From assembly GCA_002712285.1 (NCBI GenBank), contig PATC01000051.1, forward strand, positions 1 to 50,570: DNA of 50,570 nucleotides, in the 5' to 3' direction. Below are positions 42,855 through 50,570 of this stretch, in pieces (the first letter of the stretch is position 1; the number at the start of each line of letters is the position of its first letter). The DNA comes from Methanobacteriota archaeon (GTDB lineage Archaea; Thermoplasmatota; Poseidoniia; Poseidoniales; Thalassarchaeaceae). Under the pieces are notes generated by a model. That model saw only the letters and a list, made by a program, of their open reading frames with translations, was not told the DNA's origin and made no database searches. The translations under genes were made by a program, and so were the position numbers.

Positions 42855-45848
42855 ATGCTCATCGAATACACGACGGTGGACAAGGTGACCTCTGAGGACG
42901 GCGAAGGTCACGAATCTTCTCGTAATCCAATAGATGCTCTCCGTCGTAAGGTTTCAGATCGGTTTGAGGGCTTCGATCGAACTAAAGCAATCGATACAAT
43001 AATCACAACTCCGAATAGACTTCAAAGAGAGTTGAAGAGTCTCTCAGCAACCGGGCTTCTTACTCGATTCCCACTTGCAACTGTCTTACTATGTATTCTC
43101 TTGACTATACTTTTGGGTGCAGAATCAGGTATGAACGATTGTCGTGAAGGTTGGGATCGTGATGATTGGTGGGGCTCTTCATGCCGCACTGAATCATCCC
43201 TGAACGTAAATGGAGATTTGGAAGTATATTTGCCCGCTGGAAGTCAGATTACAGATGATTTGGCTGATATTCAAAGAAATTGGACAACTAACATCATGGT
43301 CATTTATGTGGAATCAGAAGATCAGAATGTTACAAGTTCAGAGATCCTTCAGCAGATGGACGCGGTTGAACGCACACTAAACATTCATCCTAACGACAAT
43401 GGCGTTGAGGACAATGTCATCTCTATTCTGTCGATATCGACAGTTATCAAAGAAGTCAATAGTAGCGCGGTTCGAGTTAGTAAGGCGTTTTTCAGTGGTT
43501 TAGCTACTGCAACAGGAAACGAGGAACTCAGCGAGGACTTCAACGAGACAATCGATGAACAACAAGATATCCTAGGCAATTATGCTATTCCTGATTCTCA
43601 AACAACAATTGATCGAATTGTTGGTGAACTGCCAGAGAATGCTCAACAGAAGCTCGTACGTGGTGTAGGTACAGACACTGATGGGAATGGAATAATTGAT
43701 TCAAATGAGACTGCGAAATATTGGAATCGAGCAGTAATTATTGTCTTCATATCACAAGAACTAGACAAGGATGGTGACGGTATTGATGATTATCCAATTG
43801 GTGCTCTGATCGCTAATACCCAGAATAGACTCGACGAATTACGTGATGAGAATGGCTGGAACGAGACTAACCTCAGCATGACATTGACAGGCCCAGTTCC
43901 GATTACTAATGCAGTAACGGAATACTCGTTCAAACTATTCTGGCAAATTTTTCCAGTTGGTATTGTTACGGTAGCAATTGTCCTCTTTCTATTCCATTGT
44001 GATGTTCTACAAACAGGACGAATACGACCGATTCAGGGAATCAAGGTCGTCATAATTTCAGGTCTTCCAACACTATGTTCTGTTTGGATGACATTAGGAA
44101 TCATTGGGATTACGGATTGGGAAGTGACGATGACAGTAATTATTGTCGGACCAATTGTTCTTGCATTGGGAGTTTCATATGGGCTTCATATCACTAATCG
44201 ATATGCAGAATCTGAAGGGTCACCCCAAGAGAAGATGGCAGAAGCACTACGATCAACTGGTCGAGCAGTGTTTCTTTCTGCTGTAACGACAATCATAGGT
44301 TTCATCTCACTCACATTCACGCCAATGGCTCCAATACAAACTGTTGGATGGGGGCTCGCCCTAGGAATAGTCGTAGTTTACATCATGACGATGCTGATGG
44401 TTCCTAATCTCACAATGCTTCTCGATCTAAAGAAACCCAGTCACCCTCCTCCGCGGATGTTCAAGGCTGCAGTTTCAGGGCCAGTAAATTTCTCAGCAGT
44501 TGCTCTTTCTTTCTTTTTCATTCTAATGCTTGTTTCTGCAGGTATAAATCGATCTAATGTTGAAGAGAATATCGAACTGTTGGAGATGGCTCCTGAGGAT
44601 GAGCCATCAGTCACGAAGATGAAGACATATTCATCAGAATTCGATGCAGGTCAAGCCGGATTCGTCAGGGTTACTGGAGATATCTCGGCTGACCCGACTT
44701 TCGACACCAGTGTAGGTGATCCATACGATAAATTGCAAGGAATTGATCAACTAGAAGGAAGTATCAATTTAGTTAATCAAACCACAGCTGTAAGCGTCGT
44801 ATTTCTAATGAAATCTATCTCAGTTTCGGTAAATGTATCAGGATATCCAATCCTAGAAATTATTGATGATTCTCCCGCTCCTGATCCTGTAAAGGATGCT
44901 GCAGGTCTTGTTTTTGGACGGGAAGCTACCGAGGATGCAACCTTCTGGGAAGCCTTGCAAACACTAGATGCTCAAGATGACAGTGGAGGACGTCAGACTC
45001 AAAATTTCCTCTTATATGTCTTCTACGAATCGTTAACTGATGAGACAAGAGAGTTGTTTATTTCATCGGATTACCAAAAGTCAATGATTTACATTGACAT
45101 GCCATTCATGGATGTTCAATCGACTGCTGTTGCTGTTGATGCTGTGAATGAGTACACACAAAACGATGGTTCATTGAAGGGAGATATTTCTGCTGACTCG
45201 CTCAGTGGTGTTGCAGCCGTAACTATAGCAGTGAACAAGGAGATCGTAGGCTCGCAATGGAGTTCTCTTGGTTTTGCATTATTGTTCACATTGATTACTC
45301 TTGGATTTGTATTCAATAGTGCACGATATGCTCTACTGACTACATTACCTGTTGTGTTTACAGTTGCAATGCAGTGGATGGTCATGGATCTGATGGATGT
45401 TGAACTTTCACTAGTCACAGTAATGATTGGTTCAATTCTTGTTGGTGTTGGTGTAGATTTTTCAATTCATATTGCTAATCGTGTCAGGGAGTTGGGAGGT
45501 GATATTGAAGCAATTCTTACTTCTGCCTCGAGTACGGGTATGTCGTTGGCTGAAGCGGCAGCATGTACGATAGCAGGTCTTGCCTGTGCTTTACTAATTC
45601 CTATTCCTGCCCTCAGTCCATTCATTTATACCATCATGATTCTACTAATCGCTGCTGCTGTGTCTGCCTTACTTCTCCTTCCAGCCATTTATTCATTAAT
45701 GGTGAAATCGGGTGCTGGCCTTGATGGCGGATCGGATTCGATGGCTAATCGGCTCCTTCTCAGTAACTTGAATCAATCCAAGAATCGGTCTATTGGTGCT
45801 GATGGAGAACCAATTGATGCAGTATTAACTGGCTCAGATTCTTGGTAA
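42855..45848 (+). CDS. RND-superfamily exporter (MMPL/sterol-sensing type)
   Basis: A 997-aa protein from ATG 42855 (ATG 42840 and a TTG at 42813 are alternatives). A cytoplasmic N-terminus leads to TM1 (about residue 78), a large extracytoplasmic loop, then five TM helices (~375-530), then a second copy of the same plan with TM helices at the C-terminus. GVSYGLHITNRYAE and GVGVDFSIHIANRVRE are the paired TM4 motifs with the central Asp/His of HAE2/MMPL proteins. The first loop has two Ca-binding-like motifs (DTDGNGIIDSNE, DKDGDGIDDYP). The likely cargo is lipid or hydrophobic; it cannot be told here. Confidence 0.88.
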   Translation: MLIEYTTVDKVTSEDGEGHESSRNPIDALRRKVSDRFEGFDRTKAIDTIITTPNRLQRELKSLSATGLLTRFPLATVLLCILLTILLGAESGMNDCREGWDRDDWWGSSCRTESSLNVNGDLEVYLPAGSQITDDLADIQRNWTTNIMVIYVESEDQNVTSSEILQQMDAVERTLNIHPNDNGVEDNVISILSISTVIKEVNSSAVRVSKAFFSGLATATGNEELSEDFNETIDEQQDILGNYAIPDSQTTIDRIVGELPENAQQKLVRGVGTDTDGNGIIDSNETAKYWNRAVIIVFISQELDKDGDGIDDYPIGALIANTQNRLDELRDENGWNETNLSMTLTGPVPITNAVTEYSFKLFWQIFPVGIVTVAIVLFLFHCDVLQTGRIRPIQGIKVVIISGLPTLCSVWMTLGIIGITDWEVTMTVIIVGPIVLALGVSYGLHITNRYAESEGSPQEKMAEALRSTGRAVFLSAVTTIIGFISLTFTPMAPIQTVGWGLALGIVVVYIMTMLMVPNLTMLLDLKKPSHPPPRMFKAAVSGPVNFSAVALSFFFILMLVSAGINRSNVEENIELLEMAPEDEPSVTKMKTYSSEFDAGQAGFVRVTGDISADPTFDTSVGDPYDKLQGIDQLEGSINLVNQTTAVSVVFLMKSISVSVNVSGYPILEIIDDSPAPDPVKDAAGLVFGREATEDATFWEALQTLDAQDDSGGRQTQNFLLYVFYESLTDETRELFISSDYQKSMIYIDMPFMDVQSTAVAVDAVNEYTQNDGSLKGDISADSLSGVAAVTIAVNKEIVGSQWSSLGFALLFTLITLGFVFNSARYALLTTLPVVFTVAMQWMVMDLMDVELSLVTVMIGSILVGVGVDFSIHIANRVRELGGDIEAILTSASSTGMSLAEAAACTIAGLACALLIPIPALSPFIYTIMILLIAAAVSALLLLPAIYSLMVKSGAGLDGGSDSMANRLLLSNLNQSKNRSIGADGEPIDAVLTGSDSW

Positions 45849-45892
45849 TCTACTTCCATCAAACTCAAGGACGGCCGTGGTAACCGAACATC

Positions 45893-46372
45893 ATGGCAAA
45901 CTATTGGCTCATGAAGTCAGAACTCGATGTATACCCCTGGTCCCAATTACTTGCAGATGGTTGGACGCATTGGGATGGAGTCCGCAATTATCAGGCACGA
46001 AACATGATGCGGGATGACATGAAGGTTGGAGATTTGGTAATGTTTTATCACTCAAACTGTAAACCACCGCATATTGCAGGTATTGCACGTATCAAAAGAG
46101 AAGGATACCCAGATTTCACATCATGGGATCCGACAAGTAATTACTACGACGAGAAATCTTCTCCCGATAATCCAAGGTGGTTCATGGTTGATATTGAACC
46201 AGTTGTCGGCTTCGAAAATCTCGTTGATCTCCCATCGATGAGAGATGAGATATCCCTTGAAAACATGCCTCTTCTGAGAAAAGGTCAACGTCTTTCAGTC
46301 CAACCTGTTCCTAAAGAAAATTTTGAGCACATTCTAGGAATGGCGGGACATTCCATGGAGGATGTCGCATGA
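45893..46372 (+). CDS. EVE-domain protein (THYN1-like)
   Basis: A 159-aa single EVE domain related to human THYN1 and bacterial YTH-like folds that read modified bases. WLMKSELDVY, WDGVRNYQARN, GDLVMFYHSNC, DFTSWDPTSNYYD and RKGQRLSVQPV are the usual motifs, including the aromatic cage. The molecular target in archaea is not established. Its stop overlaps the aminotransferase start (ATGA). Confidence 0.93.
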   Translation: MANYWLMKSELDVYPWSQLLADGWTHWDGVRNYQARNMMRDDMKVGDLVMFYHSNCKPPHIAGIARIKREGYPDFTSWDPTSNYYDEKSSPDNPRWFMVDIEPVVGFENLVDLPSMRDEISLENMPLLRKGQRLSVQPVPKENFEHILGMAGHSMEDVA

Positions 46373-47565
46373 CCCTGATTCCGGCATCATCTAGAGCCAT
46401 GTCGATAGAGTATGCAATACGCGATGTTGTAGTTCCAGCTACGAAGCTTGAGGATGAAGGTCATGAAATAATCAAATTGAATATTGGTGATCCAATTGCT
46501 TACCCAGGATTAGGTACGCCGAAACATATGATTGATGCTTATGTATCGGCGTTGAAATCAGGAAATAATGGATATTCCCCTTCTTATGGTCTACCAAACC
46601 TTCGTGCTGCAATAGCAGAAGATGAATCTCGAAAGGGATGGAATTGCACTCGAAATGATGTCTATGTGACACATGGAGTAACCGAAGCCTTGCAGGTTTT
46701 GTTTTCAGCAGTACTTACTGAGGGCGATCGAATTCTTGCGCCGGGTCCTCATTATCCTCCATATATGGCATACCCCCAGTTGGTTGGAGCAGTTACAGAG
46801 GAGTACCGATTAGATCCTAATAACGGATGGAAGATCGACATTAATGATATTCGTTCAAGGATGAGTGAAGATGTACGTATTTTGGTTCTAATCAATCCAA
46901 ACAATCCTACCGGGGCAATATTATCTTGTTCAGAAATCGATGAAATTCTTAGAATTTTGGAGGACTATCCGAATTGCCTCGTAATCGCTGATGAGATTTA
47001 TGACGGCCTAGTCTATACTGGAGAACATGTTTCGATTGCATCAAGATCATCTAAAGTTCCAGTAGTAAGTATGAATGGAGTATCAAAGGTGTACTATGCT
47101 CCTGGATGGAGAATTGGTTACATGGCTCTGCATGATCCTAACGGTTCACTGGCCGAAGTCAGAGATGCAGTAGAACGACTTCTAAGATCACGACTATGTG
47201 CCAGTACACCCGCACAGATGGGATATCTTGCTGGTCTAACAGGTGATAGAAAATGGATGCAAGAGTATCGTGCTAAGGTATTGGAACGTAGACAAATAGC
47301 TCTATCGAGAATTGATGGAATCGAAGGGCTATCTGTAAAACCTACAGGTGGCGCATTTTACATGTTCGTGCGTATTGATCATCCTGATTATCAAGACGAC
47401 AAACAGTTTGTTCTTGATTTACTTCATCAAGAACATGTTTTACTTGTCCATGGTTCAGGATTCAGTCCTGAACGTGGTTCTGGACATATACGGATAGTTC
47501 ATCTTGCAGATCCTGAAACACTGAATGAAGCATTTGACCGCATTGATAGGTTCCTAAACAGTTGA
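46369..47565 (+). CDS. Class I/II aminotransferase, AlaT/AspC-like
   Basis: A 398-aa PLP enzyme. LNIGDPIAYP, the INPNNPTGA substrate loop, ADEIYDGLVY, the Schiff-base Lys in NGVSKVYYAPGWRIGY, and GGAFYMFVRI are present. The sequence type is closest to alanine or aspartate aminotransferases that link amino acid catabolism to pyruvate/2-oxoglutarate. The exact amino acid substrate cannot be told. It is coupled to the EVE gene by a 4-nt overlap. Confidence 0.92.
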   Translation: MTLIPASSRAMSIEYAIRDVVVPATKLEDEGHEIIKLNIGDPIAYPGLGTPKHMIDAYVSALKSGNNGYSPSYGLPNLRAAIAEDESRKGWNCTRNDVYVTHGVTEALQVLFSAVLTEGDRILAPGPHYPPYMAYPQLVGAVTEEYRLDPNNGWKIDINDIRSRMSEDVRILVLINPNNPTGAILSCSEIDEILRILEDYPNCLVIADEIYDGLVYTGEHVSIASRSSKVPVVSMNGVSKVYYAPGWRIGYMALHDPNGSLAEVRDAVERLLRSRLCASTPAQMGYLAGLTGDRKWMQEYRAKVLERRQIALSRIDGIEGLSVKPTGGAFYMFVRIDHPDYQDDKQFVLDLLHQEHVLLVHGSGFSPERGSGHIRIVHLADPETLNEAFDRIDRFLNS

Positions 47566-47611
47566 TGTGTTCCGGCGAATGGGTTTTGAACAGTAAAGAA
47601 GGCGGTAGACC

Positions 47612-50570
47612 ATGGGGTATATTCGCACGTTACTCAGTATCGCGCTAGTTTGCACCCTATTTGTCCCAATTGTTCATGCTCAAAATTCAGTTGATTCAGA
47701 AGTTGAAATTGTAAATTCAGGGGGATTAGGTACTGATCCATTATTGTTGATTCCCATAGCAATGGGATTAATCGTTAGCCTTCTTTTGTGGAGATTTCTG
47801 CTTCCAGCCAGCCTATCGAACTTGCAGGTTGCATTCGAAATTGATGATGACTTCTATGAGGTGCATCGACTAACTAAAACACGGTCCGATGCGTTGAAAA
47901 TTATACGTCCAAGGACAGTTTTCTTTGGCGTTATACTCTATCTCATGGCCATGGCGGGAATTATGATCCTACTTTCAGATATTCTAGATGATTCACTTAT
48001 TTGGAATCGTGGTCCTACATATTACCAGCCTGCATTAATCTTGACCGCAATCTTGTTATCGATACCGATTTTACTGTCACCGTTTATCTCTCTTTACGCT
48101 CAGATTTCCAGGAAGAGTGCCAGTGATTCGATAGTCACTTTTCGTGAATTCGTCCTCAACGTGTTCAGTGTTTGTCTAATTATCCTGTTTTTGTTGGCAC
48201 CAGTTGCATACTTTGGATATTTAGATCTAAATGAAGTTGAGAACAACACATGGGAATCAATTGAAAATGAATGGACTTCAAATGACCCATTTAATCCCGA
48301 AATAGCGTTATCACAGATGGTTTGCATAGATACCAGAGGCATAGATTCTCCATTACCTGTCATGGAATCAATTACTACACAAGTGGGATGTAGTGAACTC
48401 GTCGATTTAGTCCGCGATCCAATTACTAGAGAGTGGGAAGAAGACTACTATGGTCGATGGGTTTCAAATCAAGAACGTCTCGATATTAATCGAAATATCG
48501 ACACTATTGACTGGATATCAATCGGCCTTCTTGTATTCATGTCACCGACTATCATTGCATATGGACGGATTATGGGTGCATCATGGAACGTGATTGTGAG
48601 GAATAAATACAGGACGATGAGAGGTCAGAAGACACCAATTGATCCCGACATACCCTCTATTTTGAAAAGAGTGAATGCAACAATACTAGTGCTGTTTCTT
48701 GGCACCATGCCATTAGCTGCCATTAATGGCATCTCAACACTGGTTTGGACTAAACTTGAGAACCCTGAAAATTTACGGTATATTCTCGATTTAGGGGGAA
48801 TAATTGGAAATTCATTGTTGATGTTCGTGGAAGGAAACGAATTTCTCAAAACGCTTGTCGATTTGAAGAGTCTTTCATTCGTACTTGCCGGCTATTTGAT
48901 GCTGAATGTCTCAGTTGTAGGTCTCGCACTAATTTTTGAAATGATTCGTAACCTCTTCCTTGGAGGTCAAGTCATTGGTGGAGTTGGTGGTGTCGTACTC
49001 GGTGCCCCACGAGAGATTCGAGCAGAATCTATCGTTCAATCACGTATCATTGCCTTCGGATTAGCCGGGTTTGCAGGATATTCCGTTTTACTACTGATTA
49101 TGCAAGTATACAAGGAATGGGCAGAATTGATGCCCTATTCAGATTCGATAGGTTTCCTAACCGGAGCCCAAGTTGAACTGTTATTATTAGAGGGGACATG
49201 GAATTTTATTGCTGCAGGTCAAGGTATTTTCATACTAACATGGTTACTTTCAATTGGTCGCTGGCGCACAGTTGGAATTACGAAATTCGATCTTGCACCT
49301 GAAGAACGTCGGTCAGGTGCAGTCCGAACCCATGATGGTAATTGGATTCGGGATTATGTTATGCAAGCTGCTCGTCAAGATGATCTTGGTGCACTTCGTC
49401 GATTCCAAGACGGTAGTATCGATGCTGATGAGAGCCTCCTAAGACTAGAACGTGGAAGAGCTAAGATGTTTGAATATGCTATGAGGGGACTTTGGCCTAA
49501 TGCAATTGAGGCGGCTAAAACTACTCTAGCTCAACAAGGTGGAAATGATGACGACGCCAGAATGTTGATTGCTGTAGGACATATTGCATCACGTCGACTC
49601 GATGCTTCTAAAATGGCTTTGAAAGGTCTCCTAATGGAAGATGAAGAAGATGAACCTGAACTAATCGAATTCATTTCTGAGTGGATGGATCCTTGGGCAG
49701 ATAGAGTAGATGAGGACGACCTATATGATTGGGAGAATGAACCTACTATTGATCAGATTAAGGAACTACAGTCAAAAATTGAATCATGGGATCCAGTAAG
49801 TGATATTGGCCATATCCATCGTAATCGCCTAGCACATATTGCTCTCATATCTTCAGTCGCTCAACTTAGAGCGCAACGAAGAATGGATGAGGCTCTAGAA
49901 TTGTCTGTTGGATTAGTTCGACGCTATCCCAACAGTGCAAAGGCCAGGATTGCATGCGCATTGTGTAGTCTTGATCTGGGTAATTGGCATGATGCTCTGG
50001 AGATTTTCCGCGATTTACAGTTGAATGGACCCGAGGACCCTCGTGTAAAAGCATTAGGATCTATACTTGGGCTGAAGGCAGACACATCAGAATTTGAGGT
50101 TGCATTGGCAGTTGGTACAGTTGCTGACAAAAAGCCATGGTTAGACCAAGCACCGTGCAATCCCTTTGTTGGATTAGCCATAAAGGGTGGATTAGATGAG
50201 GCATTAAATGCAAATGCGTTTTCTATAGCACATGAGGCCGTTGAACGTTTAACGGCACCTATTATTGCACCTACGTTATTGCAAAATTTTGTACGGTGGG
50301 GTCTTCTACCACTCATTTGGCTATCTATGGGCGCGATTATTCTTCTTGAGACAGGTGATACCTCTGCATCTGGATTAGTTGCATTCGGTCTTGTATCTGG
50401 ACATATTGCTGTGGTTAGATTTAGGAATCAGACAAGTCATCAGGTTAGGCATAGAAACCAACCATTGATGGTTAAAATGGCTAGACGTTTCAAGAAGGAA
50501 AAGGTAGTTGGTGACCTTTCTCGTTCACCGATTGGGAACCACTTGTTATTGTCTGGTATTTTACTTGAAG
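47612..50570 (+). CDS. Very large polytopic membrane protein, truncated at the right edge
   Basis: An ATG at 47612 opens a frame that stays open to the last base, giving at least 986 residues. It starts with a signal-peptide-like helix (ending IVHAQ), then about ten TM helices up to roughly residue 550, with two soluble loops. A cytoplasmic, helical, TPR-like region follows (about 550-890: LRRFQDGSIDADES, AMRGLWPNAIEA, RMDEALELSVGLV), and TM helices resume at about 893. A downstream stop lies outside the window. No family is recognised. The HEAT-repeat protein at 25970 has a similar TM-plus-solenoid plan. Confidence 0.8.
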   Translation, partial: MGYIRTLLSIALVCTLFVPIVHAQNSVDSEVEIVNSGGLGTDPLLLIPIAMGLIVSLLLWRFLLPASLSNLQVAFEIDDDFYEVHRLTKTRSDALKIIRPRTVFFGVILYLMAMAGIMILLSDILDDSLIWNRGPTYYQPALILTAILLSIPILLSPFISLYAQISRKSASDSIVTFREFVLNVFSVCLIILFLLAPVAYFGYLDLNEVENNTWESIENEWTSNDPFNPEIALSQMVCIDTRGIDSPLPVMESITTQVGCSELVDLVRDPITREWEEDYYGRWVSNQERLDINRNIDTIDWISIGLLVFMSPTIIAYGRIMGASWNVIVRNKYRTMRGQKTPIDPDIPSILKRVNATILVLFLGTMPLAAINGISTLVWTKLENPENLRYILDLGGIIGNSLLMFVEGNEFLKTLVDLKSLSFVLAGYLMLNVSVVGLALIFEMIRNLFLGGQVIGGVGGVVLGAPREIRAESIVQSRIIAFGLAGFAGYSVLLLIMQVYKEWAELMPYSDSIGFLTGAQVELLLLEGTWNFIAAGQGIFILTWLLSIGRWRTVGITKFDLAPEERRSGAVRTHDGNWIRDYVMQAARQDDLGALRRFQDGSIDADESLLRLERGRAKMFEYAMRGLWPNAIEAAKTTLAQQGGNDDDARMLIAVGHIASRRLDASKMALKGLLMEDEEDEPELIEFISEWMDPWADRVDEDDLYDWENEPTIDQIKELQSKIESWDPVSDIGHIHRNRLAHIALISSVAQLRAQRRMDEALELSVGLVRRYPNSAKARIACALCSLDLGNWHDALEIFRDLQLNGPEDPRVKALGSILGLKADTSEFEVALAVGTVADKKPWLDQAPCNPFVGLAIKGGLDEALNANAFSIAHEAVERLTAPIIAPTLLQNFVRWGLLPLIWLSMGAIILLETGDTSASGLVAFGLVSGHIAVVRFRNQTSHQVRHRNQPLMVKMARRFKKEKVVGDLSRSPIGNHLLLSGILLE

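Overview
The window looks like a piece of a marine Euryarchaeota genome, most likely Poseidoniales (Marine Group II). The archaeal assignment rests on S19e, L39e, L31e and S17e ribosomal proteins, an archaeal-type Kae1, a probable PGF-CTERM surface anchor, and TATA-like boxes about 25-35 nt upstream of start codons with little or no leader. The order-level placement is inference from gene content (split methylmalonyl-CoA mutase, S8 and S1 proteases, many Ca-binding secreted proteins, moderate GC); there is no rRNA gene to confirm it. No tRNA, rRNA, CRISPR array, insertion sequence or prophage was seen. Coding density is very high, with many 1-4 nt stop/start overlaps.

Layout. 1-3.3 kb: a truncated surface protein with a duplicated module and sortase-like tail, a lipoprotein and a membrane-anchored cupredoxin. 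3.3-11 kb: imidazolonepropionase, divergent Kae1, a basic/disordered protein with a probable CTG start, methylmalonyl-CoA mutase large subunit, its epimerase, a small helical protein and an ABC-2 exporter pair. 11.1-15.3 kb: a tightly coupled run coding for a 58-aa ribbon-helix-helix protein, FolE, a membrane-anchored trypsin-like protease, QueE, QueC, MsrB and QueD, in other words the complete GTP to preQ0 route used for archaeosine. The QueC lacks all four zinc-ligand cysteines. 15.4-18.8 kb: a giant lipoprotein with four modules. 18.8-20.7 kb (minus strand): S19e, L39e, L31e, S17e and a TrmJ-like methyltransferase.

20.8-30.4 kb: a two-TM surface protein; a 1.2-kaa secreted adhesin-like protein whose cytoplasmic tail carries a C4HC3 zinc finger; a PqqD-like protein with a small membrane partner; a HEAT-repeat membrane protein; an NADPH-dependent FMN reductase; and a zinc-ribbon/TPR protein. 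30.4-34.9 kb: a YdeP-type molybdopterin oxidoreductase with FdhD, divergent from an A-type Fe-S carrier and a YgfZ/IBA57-like protein, a plausible cofactor-maturation neighbourhood. 34.9-42.8 kb: subtilisin-like protease, membrane protein, Mn-type superoxide dismutase, phosphoglycerate-dehydrogenase-like enzyme and valyl-tRNA synthetase. 42.8-50.57 kb: RND-family exporter, EVE-domain protein, class I aminotransferase, and a very large membrane protein running off the right edge.

Taken together the window suggests a heterotroph that exports proteases and large surface proteins, takes up and catabolises amino acids (HutI, aminotransferase, propionyl-CoA branch) and makes deazaguanine-modified tRNA. 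The most unusual items are the zinc-site-less QueC, the protease embedded in the preQ0 operon, the C4HC3 finger on a surface protein tail, and an identical 12-bp element placed 26-28 nt before two neighbouring start codons.
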